From a virus, in IMG/VR virus record IMGVR_UViG_3300027906_000058, positions 1 through 37,766 of that record: a DNA stretch of 37,766 nt; one strand, given 5' to 3'. This document shows, one piece after another, positions 15,703 to 25,162 of this stretch. A program made the position numbers and the translations under genes. Under the pieces are notes generated by a model. The model was not told the DNA's origin. It made no database searches and saw nothing but the letters and a program-made list of their open reading frames with translations. The stretch's first letter is position 1; each line of letters starts with the position of its first letter.

Positions 15703-18700
15703 ATGGATGAAGAACTTAATGTTAATGATTTTGAAGTTGATTTACCAGCTTTAAATAAATTAGCAGATTCTGTATCGTTAGAACCGGAAGCATCTACGGA
15801 TACTTCTCCACCTCAATCTAATCAAACAGAGGAACCTTCTACGGAAGGAACAGCAACAATACCCACCAGAACTTATGATGACCCAAGTCTAGGTGGTATC
15901 GTAAAGAATACAGCTATAGGTACTCTAGAAGATCTAGCACCTTTCGTTGGTATATCTGATACTATTATAGATACAATTAATTTAGCAGTACCTGGTGATA
16001 GTTTAGATATTCCTAAAATACCTGAATATGAAAATAACGCTGTACAAGCTTTACGTAACATATCAGGACTAGTGATACCATCATTAGGTTTAAGGGGGAT
16101 GTTATTGAAAGCTGGTACTAAAGCACACGCTGCAGCAACAGCACCTAAGTTCTTACAGAATCTAGGTAACAGTGCATCGTTTCAATACTTTGCTAAATTT
16201 GGTGCTGATATAGGCACAGCTGGGCTTGTAGATTATGTAGCTAAGCAAAACCAGGAAGATGATAACCTGGCTGGAACTTTGCAAAAGTATTGGCCTAAGA
16301 CTTTCCAATGGATACCTGAGAGTATAGCGACAAATAACGACGATACACCTGGTGAGAAACGTACTAAGAACGTTAACGAAGGTGCTATCTTTGGTGTGCT
16401 AGCTAGTGTAGTAGAAGGTATAGCTTACCTAACTAAAGCTGGTTCAAGCTTACAACGTACTGCTAAGTTTGTACCTGCTAAAGATAGTTCTACTAGCACT
16501 AAAGCACTGAAGGAATTAACTGAAGATGAATTTACTAATGTAAAATTTTCTGATAAACCAGTTGAAGATGCAACACTTAGAGGATTTGCTAGAAAAGAAC
16601 ATGAGCTAAATCAGTTATCGGAGTACTATTTAAGTAAAGGGGAAGAACCTCCTAATTGGCCCGACTTTGATGAAGGTGAAAAACTAGTACGCACTAGAGA
16701 TGCTGATGGAGTTGCAGGCGCAGCTGCTGACGCTGCTCAAATCCAAAACAATATCGAAACAGGATGGGGTAGGCTTGGTAACATAGTAGGTGAAGCTGCA
16801 AGAAAAGAAGGAATAGAATTAGAAAACTTAGCAAATCGTACACTCGTTAGTCAGGTGGCTGAGGAGCTCAAGAGAGCAGGTAAGTTTAGTAAGACCCTTA
16901 GATCAGGTAAACGCTTGACTGAGAGGCTTATAGAGGATGCTGGTAAGCATCTAGCTGCTACTCTCCTACACCCACGAGTAGATACTGATGATATTCTTGG
17001 AATTCTAGATGAGTTCAAGAGGTCAGTAGACGGATCAGCAATTAGAATTGCAGGTAAAAAGGGTATTAGTTCTGCTGTAAAGCAGTTGAAAGCACAGATG
17101 CTAGACCTGGACGTACATAAAGCTAGAGCATATCTCGCTACTTCAGAAGCTGGTCAGGTTGCTGACTTTGCTGAAGGTGCAAGACTTATGGAAGACGGAG
17201 CCTCTGTTCTAAGAACAGTTGAACTTATGGCTGATCGCTTAGAAGTTCTATCAGTAGAGAAAGCCTTAGCCAACTTCGAAGCAAACTCCATGTTGTCTAA
17301 TATGAACACTTGGAAGTCTGCTGTAGAGACAGGTGATGCACGTGTGATGAACGCAGCTGCTGATACAATATTAGGTAATACACAGGATAGACTTACAGAG
17401 ATTATACCTAAAGCTAAGGCTTGGTCTGAAACTATCAAAGAAGTGGCAAGTGAGAATCCTCAATTCCTTAGACCTTTCCTCCTTGCTAATGAATTCACTG
17501 ATGGTAATGTTGACTCTTTATATAAACTACATGATTGGGCACAGAACAATCTAGGAGTATTTAAGAAAGCCATATATGATAGGAACCCAGATGTTCCTTC
17601 AATCATTAACAAAGCTTGGTGGAGTAATTTATTTAATTCTGCACTCTCTGCTATTGGTACACCATTCAGAGCTGGAGCTGGTAACTTAACAGGTTTGCTT
17701 GGTAGAGGTGCTGCTACTACATTCGGTGCTGTAGCTCAAGGTGATTTAGCTAATGCAAAAAAGGCTATGGTAGCTCATTTTGCTTTAGATGATACCTTAC
17801 AAAAGTCCTTAGACCATATGAGATTGGTATTCAGAAAAGCATCAACTAATCCCAAAGAAGTTAGTTATGTAATGCGTAGTGATATTGCAGTTAAAACTGA
17901 GAAAGGTTTAGATACTTTACGAGCTTATGCTGATGCTGCTTCTGAGAATGGAGAAGATGGAGCTAAAATGCTACTTAGTGTTTTTGAAGATCTTGATGCT
18001 TTATCGGTAGACCCACTGCTTAGATTAGGCGGTAACTCTATGACAGCACTTGACGGCTTTGCTAAGTCTGTTGTAGCTAACACAGAAGCTAAGTATATTG
18101 CTATTAATAAACTAACTCAAGCTGGTGAAGAAATAACTGATAAGAAACTGAGAGCAATATCTGAAGAAATATATAATAGTTGGTTTGATAAGAATGGGAT
18201 GATCAGTAACGATGCAGTTGACAGCATCACTAGTGAGATAGCTTTGAATGCTGACTCACCTGTTGTAGATGGTTTTAATACTTTCCTTAAACGCTTCCCA
18301 GCTGCTAGATCTTTCATTTGGTTCCCTAGAACTACTGCTAATGTTATTGATACCTTTGGTAAATGGAGCCCTGCAGGTGTGCTATCAGCTGATTACCAGA
18401 AACTATGGGGCCCATTAGGTAGAAAGAAAGTAACTGACTTTACAACTGATGAAATAGTTCAATTCTTACAAAGTAAAGGTAGGCCAGTAGATGAATTTGC
18501 TCAACAAACCTTTGAAATGATACGTTATGAAACTAAGGGTAAAGCAGCTATAGGAAGTCTATTCATCACTGCTGCTGGTTTTGCTGCTACTAATGACAGA
18601 TGCACCGGTACAGGCCATTATGACAAAGGTAGGCAAAGAGCAAGAATAAAAAGTGGCTGGAAGCCTAAAACTTGTAAAATACCTGGTACTAATAAAGTAG

Positions 18701-19632
18701 CTAGTTATGAGTGGATGGGACCACTAGGCGATTGGTTAGCTCTTACAGTTGATGTTGTTGATAACTTTGATAGTTTATCATCTTCTGTACAAGAGGATAT
18801 ATATAATAAACTTATGTTCCTACTTGGTTCAGCTGTTACTAATAGATCAGTTCTTTCTCAACTAGAACCTTTACATGATGTATTACAAGGTAATGGTGCA
18901 GCAGCTTCAAGATTCGCTTCAAGTTTTGGTAATAACGTAGTACCTTTAGGCAGCTTAAGGAATGAATTAGGTAAGCTTTTGTACCCTGGATTACGTCAGA
19001 TACGTGCTGAATTAGATGAGAACTTGAGAAACAGGAATGCTTGGTTAGATGCTTTTGATCCTAGTCGTGCTCTACCTCCTTTAGTAGATCCTATAGATGG
19101 TAAACCAGTAGGATATCAAGAGAATTTCCTCATTAGAGCTTTTAATATGGGTCCAATCAAGATCCACGATAAACCATCTAAAGAACGTCAGTTCCTTATT
19201 GATATTGAATTCAACAGTTCTCCTACTATGAATCTAAGTCAAAGAGGAGTGCTTTTAGAAAATCATGAGATAGCAGCAATTAATAGTAAGATAGGTGAAC
19301 AAGGTATTTATCAAGAGAAGATCCGTGAAATCAAAAGAGATGCCGATAAATTGACATATACTGCTCCTGATGGTACAGTGTATAAAGGGTTTGTTAACAT
19401 TCTCCAAGCTGCTAGACGTGGTGGTATCTCATCTGAAATACTAGATTCAACTAAATTTGCTAATATCTATGCTAGACTTACTCAAGCTTACTCTCAAAGT
19501 AAACGGTTTGCTGAAGATAACTTAGATGAACCTATGAGATCTGCTATCAGAGAACGTGAACTTGATAAAATAAATGCTGACTTGAACCAAAAAGCTGGCA
19601 ACATAGATCAACTAATCAACATACCTAAATAA
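15703..19632 (+). CDS. Internal virion protein D (T7 gp16-like), no visible transglycosylase domain
   Basis: At 1309 residues this is the largest protein, equal in size and place to T7 gp16 (1318). The N-terminal ~65 residues are Ser/Thr/Pro/Glu-rich and disordered-looking (PEASTDTSPPQSNQTEEPST). Hydrophobic stretches follow, such as ALRNISGLVIPSLGLRGMLL and GAIFGVLASVVEGIAYL, then long helices; the segments KRFPAARSFIWFPRTTANV and KAAIGSLFITAAGFAATNDR occur late. gp16 makes the inner-membrane end of the ejection channel. T7 gp16 starts with a lytic transglycosylase domain; I see no such motif here. Its ATG lies 15 bases after the previous stop. Confidence 0.85.
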   Translation: MDEELNVNDFEVDLPALNKLADSVSLEPEASTDTSPPQSNQTEEPSTEGTATIPTRTYDDPSLGGIVKNTAIGTLEDLAPFVGISDTIIDTINLAVPGDSLDIPKIPEYENNAVQALRNISGLVIPSLGLRGMLLKAGTKAHAAATAPKFLQNLGNSASFQYFAKFGADIGTAGLVDYVAKQNQEDDNLAGTLQKYWPKTFQWIPESIATNNDDTPGEKRTKNVNEGAIFGVLASVVEGIAYLTKAGSSLQRTAKFVPAKDSSTSTKALKELTEDEFTNVKFSDKPVEDATLRGFARKEHELNQLSEYYLSKGEEPPNWPDFDEGEKLVRTRDADGVAGAAADAAQIQNNIETGWGRLGNIVGEAARKEGIELENLANRTLVSQVAEELKRAGKFSKTLRSGKRLTERLIEDAGKHLAATLLHPRVDTDDILGILDEFKRSVDGSAIRIAGKKGISSAVKQLKAQMLDLDVHKARAYLATSEAGQVADFAEGARLMEDGASVLRTVELMADRLEVLSVEKALANFEANSMLSNMNTWKSAVETGDARVMNAAADTILGNTQDRLTEIIPKAKAWSETIKEVASENPQFLRPFLLANEFTDGNVDSLYKLHDWAQNNLGVFKKAIYDRNPDVPSIINKAWWSNLFNSALSAIGTPFRAGAGNLTGLLGRGAATTFGAVAQGDLANAKKAMVAHFALDDTLQKSLDHMRLVFRKASTNPKEVSYVMRSDIAVKTEKGLDTLRAYADAASENGEDGAKMLLSVFEDLDALSVDPLLRLGGNSMTALDGFAKSVVANTEAKYIAINKLTQAGEEITDKKLRAISEEIYNSWFDKNGMISNDAVDSITSEIALNADSPVVDGFNTFLKRFPAARSFIWFPRTTANVIDTFGKWSPAGVLSADYQKLWGPLGRKKVTDFTTDEIVQFLQSKGRPVDEFAQQTFEMIRYETKGKAAIGSLFITAAGFAATNDRCTGTGHYDKGRQRARIKSGWKPKTCKIPGTNKVASYEWMGPLGDWLALTVDVVDNFDSLSSSVQEDIYNKLMFLLGSAVTNRSVLSQLEPLHDVLQGNGAAASRFASSFGNNVVPLGSLRNELGKLLYPGLRQIRAELDENLRNRNAWLDAFDPSRALPPLVDPIDGKPVGYQENFLIRAFNMGPIKIHDKPSKERQFLIDIEFNSSPTMNLSQRGVLLENHEIAAINSKIGEQGIYQEKIREIKRDADKLTYTAPDGTVYKGFVNILQAARRGGISSEILDSTKFANIYARLTQAYSQSKRFAEDNLDEPMRSAIRERELDKINADLNQKAGNIDQLINIPK

Positions 19633-19634
19633 TC

Positions 19635-20816
19635 ATGGCAACAGAAGTAAGTTATAATGGGGACGGTTCTAATAAAACATTTTCTATAACATTCCCATTT
19701 ATAAAATCAGATGATGTAAAAGTAAAAGTTGGTACAGAAACTTTATCTTCATCTGACTACAGTATTACTGGAACTGTGGTTACAACAGACACAGCTCCAG
19801 CTTCAGGTACTGGCAACGTTAAGCTTTATAGATCCACACCAATAGATTATCCTGTACATGATTATTCAGCAGGATCTACAATAAGAGCAAAGAATTTAAA
19901 CGATAATCAAAAACAAGTTTTATATGGTATTGAAGAAGCTAAGTTAGTTACAGTTACCTCAGGAGGTATAACTACGGGTGCTAAGAATGATATCCATGTA
20001 AATAGTGATACAGATTGGTATATAAGAACCGATGCTGTAGAACAAGGCATGTTAGCTGACAATAGTGTTGGTACTAATCAGATAGCAAACGATGCTGTAA
20101 CATCTATTAAATTAAAAGATGATGCCTCTACTGATGGTAATAGAGCAGTTACAACAAATCATATAAGAGATTCTGCTATTACAACTGCTAAACTAAACAA
20201 TGAGGCTGTTGAAACTGCTAAAATAGATGATGATGCTGTTACCTATGCTAAGATGCAGAATGTTGGAACAGCTAATCGTGTACTAGGCAGTACTTCTGCT
20301 GGTGGTGTAGTATCAGAAGTACAGATAACTACAAATATGATAGCTGATGGCGCTGTTACAACTGCTAAAACGTCTGGTGGTGCAGGTGTTCCTGTAGGTA
20401 CCGTTATATGGATGTGTTCTTCAGCAGCTCCATCAGGTTATTTAAAAGCTAACGGAGATGCTATCTCTAATGGTACTGGTACTACCCAAGGTGTTACAGC
20501 TAACTTTTCTGCTCTTTATGCTCTTGTAGGCGCTAGTTTACCTGATTTACGTGGTGAATTTATAAGAGCTTTGGATGATGGTAGAGGTGTTGATGGTGGA
20601 AGAAGTATCTTGCAAACTCAAGCAGATGAACTGAAAAGTCACCAACATACTTCAGATGGTGCTAGATATGGTTCAAATAGTAATCATCCAGGTTCTAATT
20701 TCTATTCTAGTGCAGGAGATAATACAGGTAATAATGTTGTAAACAGTATAAACGCAACAGGCGGTACGGAAACAAGACCAAGAAACGTAGCTTTACTTGC
20801 ATGTATTAAATACTAA
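19635..20816 (+). CDS. Tail fibre with T7 gp17-type anchor and tail-collar-like end
   Basis: The 393 residues start with the T7 gp17 N-terminal virion-binding domain (VSYNGDGSNKTFSITFPFIK; DYSAGSTIRAKNLNDNQKQ). A shaft of short repeats follows at residues ~150-250 (the pattern AITTAKLNNEAVETAKIDDD). A C-terminal tail-collar/microcyle-type domain begins at about 255 (PVGTVIWMCSSAAPSGYLKA; LPDLRGEFIRALDDGRGVDG) and ends with ALLACIKY. It should attach to the gp11/gp12 interface and reach the host surface. It begins two bases after the gp16-like stop. Confidence 0.88.
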   Translation: MATEVSYNGDGSNKTFSITFPFIKSDDVKVKVGTETLSSSDYSITGTVVTTDTAPASGTGNVKLYRSTPIDYPVHDYSAGSTIRAKNLNDNQKQVLYGIEEAKLVTVTSGGITTGAKNDIHVNSDTDWYIRTDAVEQGMLADNSVGTNQIANDAVTSIKLKDDASTDGNRAVTTNHIRDSAITTAKLNNEAVETAKIDDDAVTYAKMQNVGTANRVLGSTSAGGVVSEVQITTNMIADGAVTTAKTSGGAGVPVGTVIWMCSSAAPSGYLKANGDAISNGTGTTQGVTANFSALYALVGASLPDLRGEFIRALDDGRGVDGGRSILQTQADELKSHQHTSDGARYGSNSNHPGSNFYSSAGDNTGNNVVNSINATGGTETRPRNVALLACIKY

Positions 20817-20832
20817 ACTATACGTATGTTTA

Positions 20833-21294
20833 ATGGCCACAACAACTCAATCATACACAGGAAATGGAAGTGCAAAAACTTATTCATTCACCTTTCCTTA
20901 TTTAAAAACTGAAGATGTGAAAGTATCGTTAAACGGTACTGTACAAGCAACAAATAAATATTCCGTGTCGGCCACCTCCCTCACGTTTGTAACAGCACCA
21001 ACTAATACAGACGCAATTAAAATTTATAGAGAGACAGATGTAGATTCTGCTAAAGCAGTCTTTGCATCAGGAGCTTCTATTAGAGCTAGAGATCTCAACA
21101 ACAATGCTGAGCAGAGTTTGTACTTTGCTCAAGAAGTTGCTGATCCTGCTAATCCTATAGCTAGTACTGGTTTCAATTTAGATGAATCTGCTAAAGTAGA
21201 TGGTTCTGTTATTTATTACAGTTCATCAGCTTCAAAGTTTAAAGCTGATGCTGATCAAACCTTAACAAAAATCGTGGATGGAGGATCCTTTTAA
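20833..21294 (+). CDS. Second gp17-type fibre anchor protein, 153 aa
   Basis: This short protein is nearly all gp17-type N-terminal domain: QSYTGNGSAKTYSFTFPYLK, IYRETDVDSAKAVFASGASI and RARDLNNNAEQSLYFAQEV parallel the upstream fibre. It then has a tail of ~45 residues (YYSSSASKFKADADQTLTKI) with no receptor domain. It likely works as an adaptor that binds the tail and carries another fibre, perhaps one of the following two proteins. The frame is open from a TTG at 20797 inside the previous gene; ATG 20833 gives the family N-terminus. It ends directly at the next ATG. Confidence 0.8.
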   Translation: MATTTQSYTGNGSAKTYSFTFPYLKTEDVKVSLNGTVQATNKYSVSATSLTFVTAPTNTDAIKIYRETDVDSAKAVFASGASIRARDLNNNAEQSLYFAQEVADPANPIASTGFNLDESAKVDGSVIYYSSSASKFKADADQTLTKIVDGGSF

Positions 21295-22566
21295 ATGGCA
21301 CAGTTAAGAATTAAAAGATCTACAGGATCAACTGCACCTAGTAGCAGTGCATTAGCTAACGCTGAACTAGCGTTTACAGAAGGCGATGATATTCTCTATT
21401 ATGGTGAAGGGACTAGTGGAGCTAATGCTGCCAGTGTAATTAAGATCGGTGGATCAGGTGCTTTTGTAGCTCTAGATGGAGCACAGACAGTAGCCGGAAA
21501 TAAAACATTTAGCAATAATGTTATCGTTACAGGCGATTTAACAGTTAATGGTACTACTACAACTTTAAATACAACTAACTCTGTAGTCAAAGATGCTCTG
21601 ATTGAGCTTGGTAATGGTACATCAGGTTCTCCAGCAAATGACGCTGGTTTAGTAATTGAACGTGGAAATGAGAATAATGCTTTTATTGGATGGGATGAAT
21701 CAGTAGATAAATTTAGAGTAGGTACTGGTACATTTACTGGAGCAACAACAGGTGATTTATCACTTACTACTGCTACTCTTGTAGGTGATCTAGAAGGTAC
21801 TGTAACAGGTAATTGTACTGGAACATCTGGAGGCTTTACAGCAGGTAGTGCTTCTAACTTAAATTCTGGTACAGTTCCAGTTGCAAGATTAGCTGATGAC
21901 TCAATTACAGAAGCTAAGTTAGATATACATAACACCCCTACTACTAATTACATTCTTAAATATACCTCTAATGGTATGGAATGGGCTGCAGCTGGTGCAG
22001 GTGGAGAGAATAACCAGAATGCCTTCTCTAATGTCGCTGTTAGTGGTCAAAACACTGTAGCAGCAGATTCATCTACAGATACTCTTAATTTGGCAGCAGG
22101 TAGTAATATAACTATAACTACTAATAATTCGAATGATACAGTTACGATTACATCCACAGATACTAATACTACATATACAGCTGGATCAGGTTTATCTTTA
22201 AGTGGTACAACATTCTCAGTTGACACACTTAACCAAGATACATCTGGTAATGCAGCTACAGCAACTGCTTTAGAAACTGCTAGAACAATAGCTGGTGTAT
22301 CCTTTAATGGAACAGCTAATATATCTTTAAATAACAATGCTATTACTAATGGCGCTGGTTATATAACAAGTTCAGGTAACACAGCTACATCAACAACAGC
22401 GACAAATGTAACTGCATCAGCTAATAACTCAACTAATGAAACAGTTTACTTAACTTTCATAGATGGTGCAACAGGAGCACAAGGAATAGAAACTGATACA
22501 GGATTATCATATAACCCTTCCACTGGTTTACTTACCGTAGGAAGTATCGACGGAGGTACATTCTAA
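21295..22566 (+). CDS. Fibre-like structural protein with shared N-terminal module, 423 aa
   Basis: The N-terminus MAQLRIKRSTGSTAPSSSAL, followed by ANAELAFTEGDDILYYGEG, resembles the module (K-R-x-T/S ... L-A-x-x-E-L-A) found at the start of many marine phage fibre proteins. The middle is Thr/Asn/Gly/Ser-rich and repetitive (TVAGNKTFSNNVIVTGDLTV; LNLAAGSNITITTNNSNDTV), as in beta-helical or triple-stranded shafts. It ends GLLTVGSIDGGTF, and the previous gene ends with the similar VDGGSF. It is probably part of a fibre complex with its neighbours; the binding target is unknown. Its ATG comes immediately after the previous stop. Confidence 0.72.
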   Translation: MAQLRIKRSTGSTAPSSSALANAELAFTEGDDILYYGEGTSGANAASVIKIGGSGAFVALDGAQTVAGNKTFSNNVIVTGDLTVNGTTTTLNTTNSVVKDALIELGNGTSGSPANDAGLVIERGNENNAFIGWDESVDKFRVGTGTFTGATTGDLSLTTATLVGDLEGTVTGNCTGTSGGFTAGSASNLNSGTVPVARLADDSITEAKLDIHNTPTTNYILKYTSNGMEWAAAGAGGENNQNAFSNVAVSGQNTVAADSSTDTLNLAAGSNITITTNNSNDTVTITSTDTNTTYTAGSGLSLSGTTFSVDTLNQDTSGNAATATALETARTIAGVSFNGTANISLNNNAITNGAGYITSSGNTATSTTATNVTASANNSTNETVYLTFIDGATGAQGIETDTGLSYNPSTGLLTVGSIDGGTF

Positions 22567-22569
22567 GTT

Positions 22570-24474
22570 ATGGCAACTATCAAACATAAGAGAGGTACTA
22601 GTAATCCTAGTACTTCTAATGTTGCGGTAGGTGAACTCGCCATTAATACCACAGATGGTGGTTTATTTACTCAAACGGACGGAGGTTCAGTTGTAGAGAT
22701 AGGTGGAAGTGGAAGTGTAAGTGAACTATATGCTGGTTCTAACAAAGCTCTAGAAGCAACTAATCAAGGAGTAAAAGTTTATGGAGATGAAGGTAATATA
22801 GGAGCCTTATATTTATCTGCAGACCAAGGTGATGATAATCCTGATAAATGGGCTTTATGGTGCGACAACAGTAGTGTCGTTAAATTACAAAATTATAATA
22901 GTGGAAGTTGGGAAACAAGTATAGAGTGTAATGGTGATGGGAATGTTGAGCTCTACTATAATAACGCTAAGTGTTTTGAAACTTTAAGTGATGGATCAAA
23001 AGCCTGGGGTGATCTTTATGTAGAGAATGATTTACATGTTGGTGATGATATAATATTGACAGATAATTTGTTTGTTGCTGATGATGGTAGAGCATACTTT
23101 GGAGCTGGCAACGACCTTTCAATATACCATTCAAGTAGTACCAACGCTTCTTATATTACAGAATCAGGGAGTTCAAATCTTTATTTACTAGCCGATGATT
23201 TTCAAATATATAATGCAGCAGGAACTGAAGTTAAAGCTAAGTATATAACAGATGGGGCTGTAGAGTTATACTTTAATAACGCTAAGAAAGCAGAAACGGT
23301 AACTGGTGGATTCAGTGTAACAGGCAATATAACAGTTAGTGGTACTGTAGATGGTCGAGATTTACAGACAGACGGTACTAAGTTAGATGGTATAGCTTCT
23401 TCTGCTAACAACTACTCTCACCCCACAAGTGCAGGTAACAAACACGTACCTACAGGTGGTAGTTCAGGACAGTATCTTAAGTATAGTTCCTCAGGCACTG
23501 CAGTTTGGGCTGATGTTTCTGCTGGTGTAACTTCTGATGGTTCTAATAATACTTTTGCAGGTAGCAATGCTGGTGAAGATTTAACCTCAGGAAGCTCTAA
23601 TACTGGTTTTGGTGCTGGTGCTTTAAAAGATCTTACAGATTCTGAATATAATACTGCCGTTGGATATGAAGCTGCTTATAAATTAACAACTGGTGATTAT
23701 AACACTGCAATAGGTGGTTACGCTTTTGGCTCTGATGGTCCTATAACTGGTAATAGAAATACTGGTGTAGGATATTATGCCTTTGGTAAACTAACCTCTG
23801 GAAGTTGGAATGTAGGGATTGGAGATCAGATAGGCCAAGAAATTACTACTGCTAATTACAATGTTTTACTGGGACATCAAGCTGGTAGGAATATATCTAC
23901 TGCTCATAATAATGTATTTCTCGGATATCAAGCTGGTTACTATTTAAATACTGCTGAAAATATAGCTATAGGGATGCAAGCTCTTAGCCATACTTCAAAT
24001 ACAGGTGGTCAAAATATAGTAATAGGAAAAGATACTGGTAAAGCAATCACAACAGGCTGGGGAAATGTATGCCTAGGACATGAAGCTGGTGATGCACTAG
24101 CTACTGGTGGTAATAATATTATAATCGGAAAGACAGCTGCTGCTAGTTCAACAAGTGTTGATAATGAAATAACACTTGGCAATAGTTCTATAACTAAGTT
24201 CCGTGTACCTGGACTTAACTTTGTAGTTAAAGATACTACAGCTACTGAAGATTATGTTCTTACAGTAGACGCTAATGGTGAAGCCGGATGGGAAGCTGCA
24301 AGTGCTGGTGGTCCGACTGATGTTAACGTATCTAAAGGTTTCGAAGCACCTGCAACAGTACCAAGTAATTGGTCAATAGGTGCTAACAATAATGCAATGT
24401 TCCCTGGACCAATGACAGTAGCAAGTGGTGCAACAATCACTGTTCCTGCAAACAGAACACTTACGGTAGTTTAA
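22570..24474 (+). CDS. Long fibre protein with YadA-like repeats, 634 aa
   Basis: The N-terminal module MATIKHKRGTSNPSTSNVAV, then GELAINTTDGGLF, parallels the preceding protein. Residues ~125-260 are shaft-like, with twice-repeated ELYYNNAK/ELYFNNAK. Residues ~325-530 hold tandem repeats of about 23 residues of the form N-T-A-V/I-G-x-x-A (NTAVGYEAAYKLTTGDY; NTAIGGYAFG; NVGIGDQIGQEITTANY; NVFLGYQAGYYL). These resemble YadA/Hia head repeats of trimeric adhesins. The last ~50 residues (GFEAPATVPSNWSIGANNNA; PANRTLTVV) form a small cap also seen in the 90-residue protein at 26247. It is likely a trimeric receptor-binding fibre. Confidence 0.75.
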   Translation: MATIKHKRGTSNPSTSNVAVGELAINTTDGGLFTQTDGGSVVEIGGSGSVSELYAGSNKALEATNQGVKVYGDEGNIGALYLSADQGDDNPDKWALWCDNSSVVKLQNYNSGSWETSIECNGDGNVELYYNNAKCFETLSDGSKAWGDLYVENDLHVGDDIILTDNLFVADDGRAYFGAGNDLSIYHSSSTNASYITESGSSNLYLLADDFQIYNAAGTEVKAKYITDGAVELYFNNAKKAETVTGGFSVTGNITVSGTVDGRDLQTDGTKLDGIASSANNYSHPTSAGNKHVPTGGSSGQYLKYSSSGTAVWADVSAGVTSDGSNNTFAGSNAGEDLTSGSSNTGFGAGALKDLTDSEYNTAVGYEAAYKLTTGDYNTAIGGYAFGSDGPITGNRNTGVGYYAFGKLTSGSWNVGIGDQIGQEITTANYNVLLGHQAGRNISTAHNNVFLGYQAGYYLNTAENIAIGMQALSHTSNTGGQNIVIGKDTGKAITTGWGNVCLGHEAGDALATGGNNIIIGKTAAASSTSVDNEITLGNSSITKFRVPGLNFVVKDTTATEDYVLTVDANGEAGWEAASAGGPTDVNVSKGFEAPATVPSNWSIGANNNAMFPGPMTVASGATITVPANRTLTVV

Positions 24475-24476
24475 TT

Positions 24477-25112
24477 ATGGCAATAGCAATTAATGGATCC
24501 GGTACTATTACTGGAATTAGTTCCGGTGGTTTACCAGATAATATAATAACAAATGCCGAAATGGCAGATGATGCTATAAGCATTGCCGATTTATCAGCAA
24601 CAGGCACAGCGAGCTCAAGTACATTCCTTCGCGGGGATAACGCATGGGCAGCAGCTGGTGGTGGTAAGATTTTACAAGTAGTATCAACAGAAAAATCAGA
24701 TGTATTTACTAGTTCCGGTGGTTGGTTTGATATAACTGGTATGAGTTTAGCAATAACACCTTCAGCTACCTCTAGTAAAATATTAGTACAAGTACATATG
24801 CCTGTAAGTGCTACTTCTGCTATTCACGCTGCATCTAGACTGGTGCGAGGTAGTACACCTATATCCGTAGGTGATACAGGTCCAGGTTCTAGTACAGAAT
24901 GTTCAGCTGGAGGTTACTATACTATTTCAGATGTATGGAATGTAGGGATTGTATATTTAGATTCTCCTAGCACTACTAGTGCAACTACTTATAAAATGCA
25001 AGGTTATGCATATAGTGGTACTTTAGCTGTCAATAGAAATGGATACACTGACAACGCTGGGTATAACTTTCGTTGGTCATCGTCTCTAACACTTACGGAG
25101 GTAGGAGCATGA
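24477..25112 (+). CDS. Tip-like protein, paralogue 1 of 5
   Basis: Residues 1-60 are a fibre-type lead-in (DNIITNAEMADDAISIADLS; STFLRGDNAW). From GGGKILQVVSTEKSDVF onward is a ~150-residue domain with landmarks ITPSATSSKILVQV, RLVRGSTPI, YLDSPSTTSATTYK and the end TLTEVGA. These landmarks recur in the four other genes of the set. The alternating Ser/Thr-rich pattern suggests a beta-sandwich, perhaps a receptor- or glycan-binding tip; no family name is certain. The last codons contain GGAGGT (25097-25102), which would serve as ribosome binding site for the ATG at 25109. Confidence 0.65.
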   Translation: MAIAINGSGTITGISSGGLPDNIITNAEMADDAISIADLSATGTASSSTFLRGDNAWAAAGGGKILQVVSTEKSDVFTSSGGWFDITGMSLAITPSATSSKILVQVHMPVSATSAIHAASRLVRGSTPISVGDTGPGSSTECSAGGYYTISDVWNVGIVYLDSPSTTSATTYKMQGYAYSGTLAVNRNGYTDNAGYNFRWSSSLTLTEVGA

Positions 25113-25153
25113 GTATATTAACAGCAATTAAACTTACATCACACAATACTTAA
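25109..25153 (+). pseudogene. 14-codon ORF at a cassette start, possible gene remnant
   Basis: ATG 25109 overlaps the preceding stop and sits six bases after GGAGGT, exactly as in the true starts of this array, yet the reading frame (MSILTAIKLTSHNT) ends after 14 codons. It may be the stub left when a tip cassette was deleted, or a tiny leader peptide. No longer homologous frame follows before the gene at 25163. Confidence 0.35.
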
Positions 25154-25162
25154 TTATTAATC

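Noticed and set aside
21399-21935. 178-codon minus-strand ORF in the fibre gene
   Set aside because: The Val/Pro/Ser-rich content is what the reverse of Thr/Gly-rich fibre codons gives. No ribosome binding site or family feature is present.
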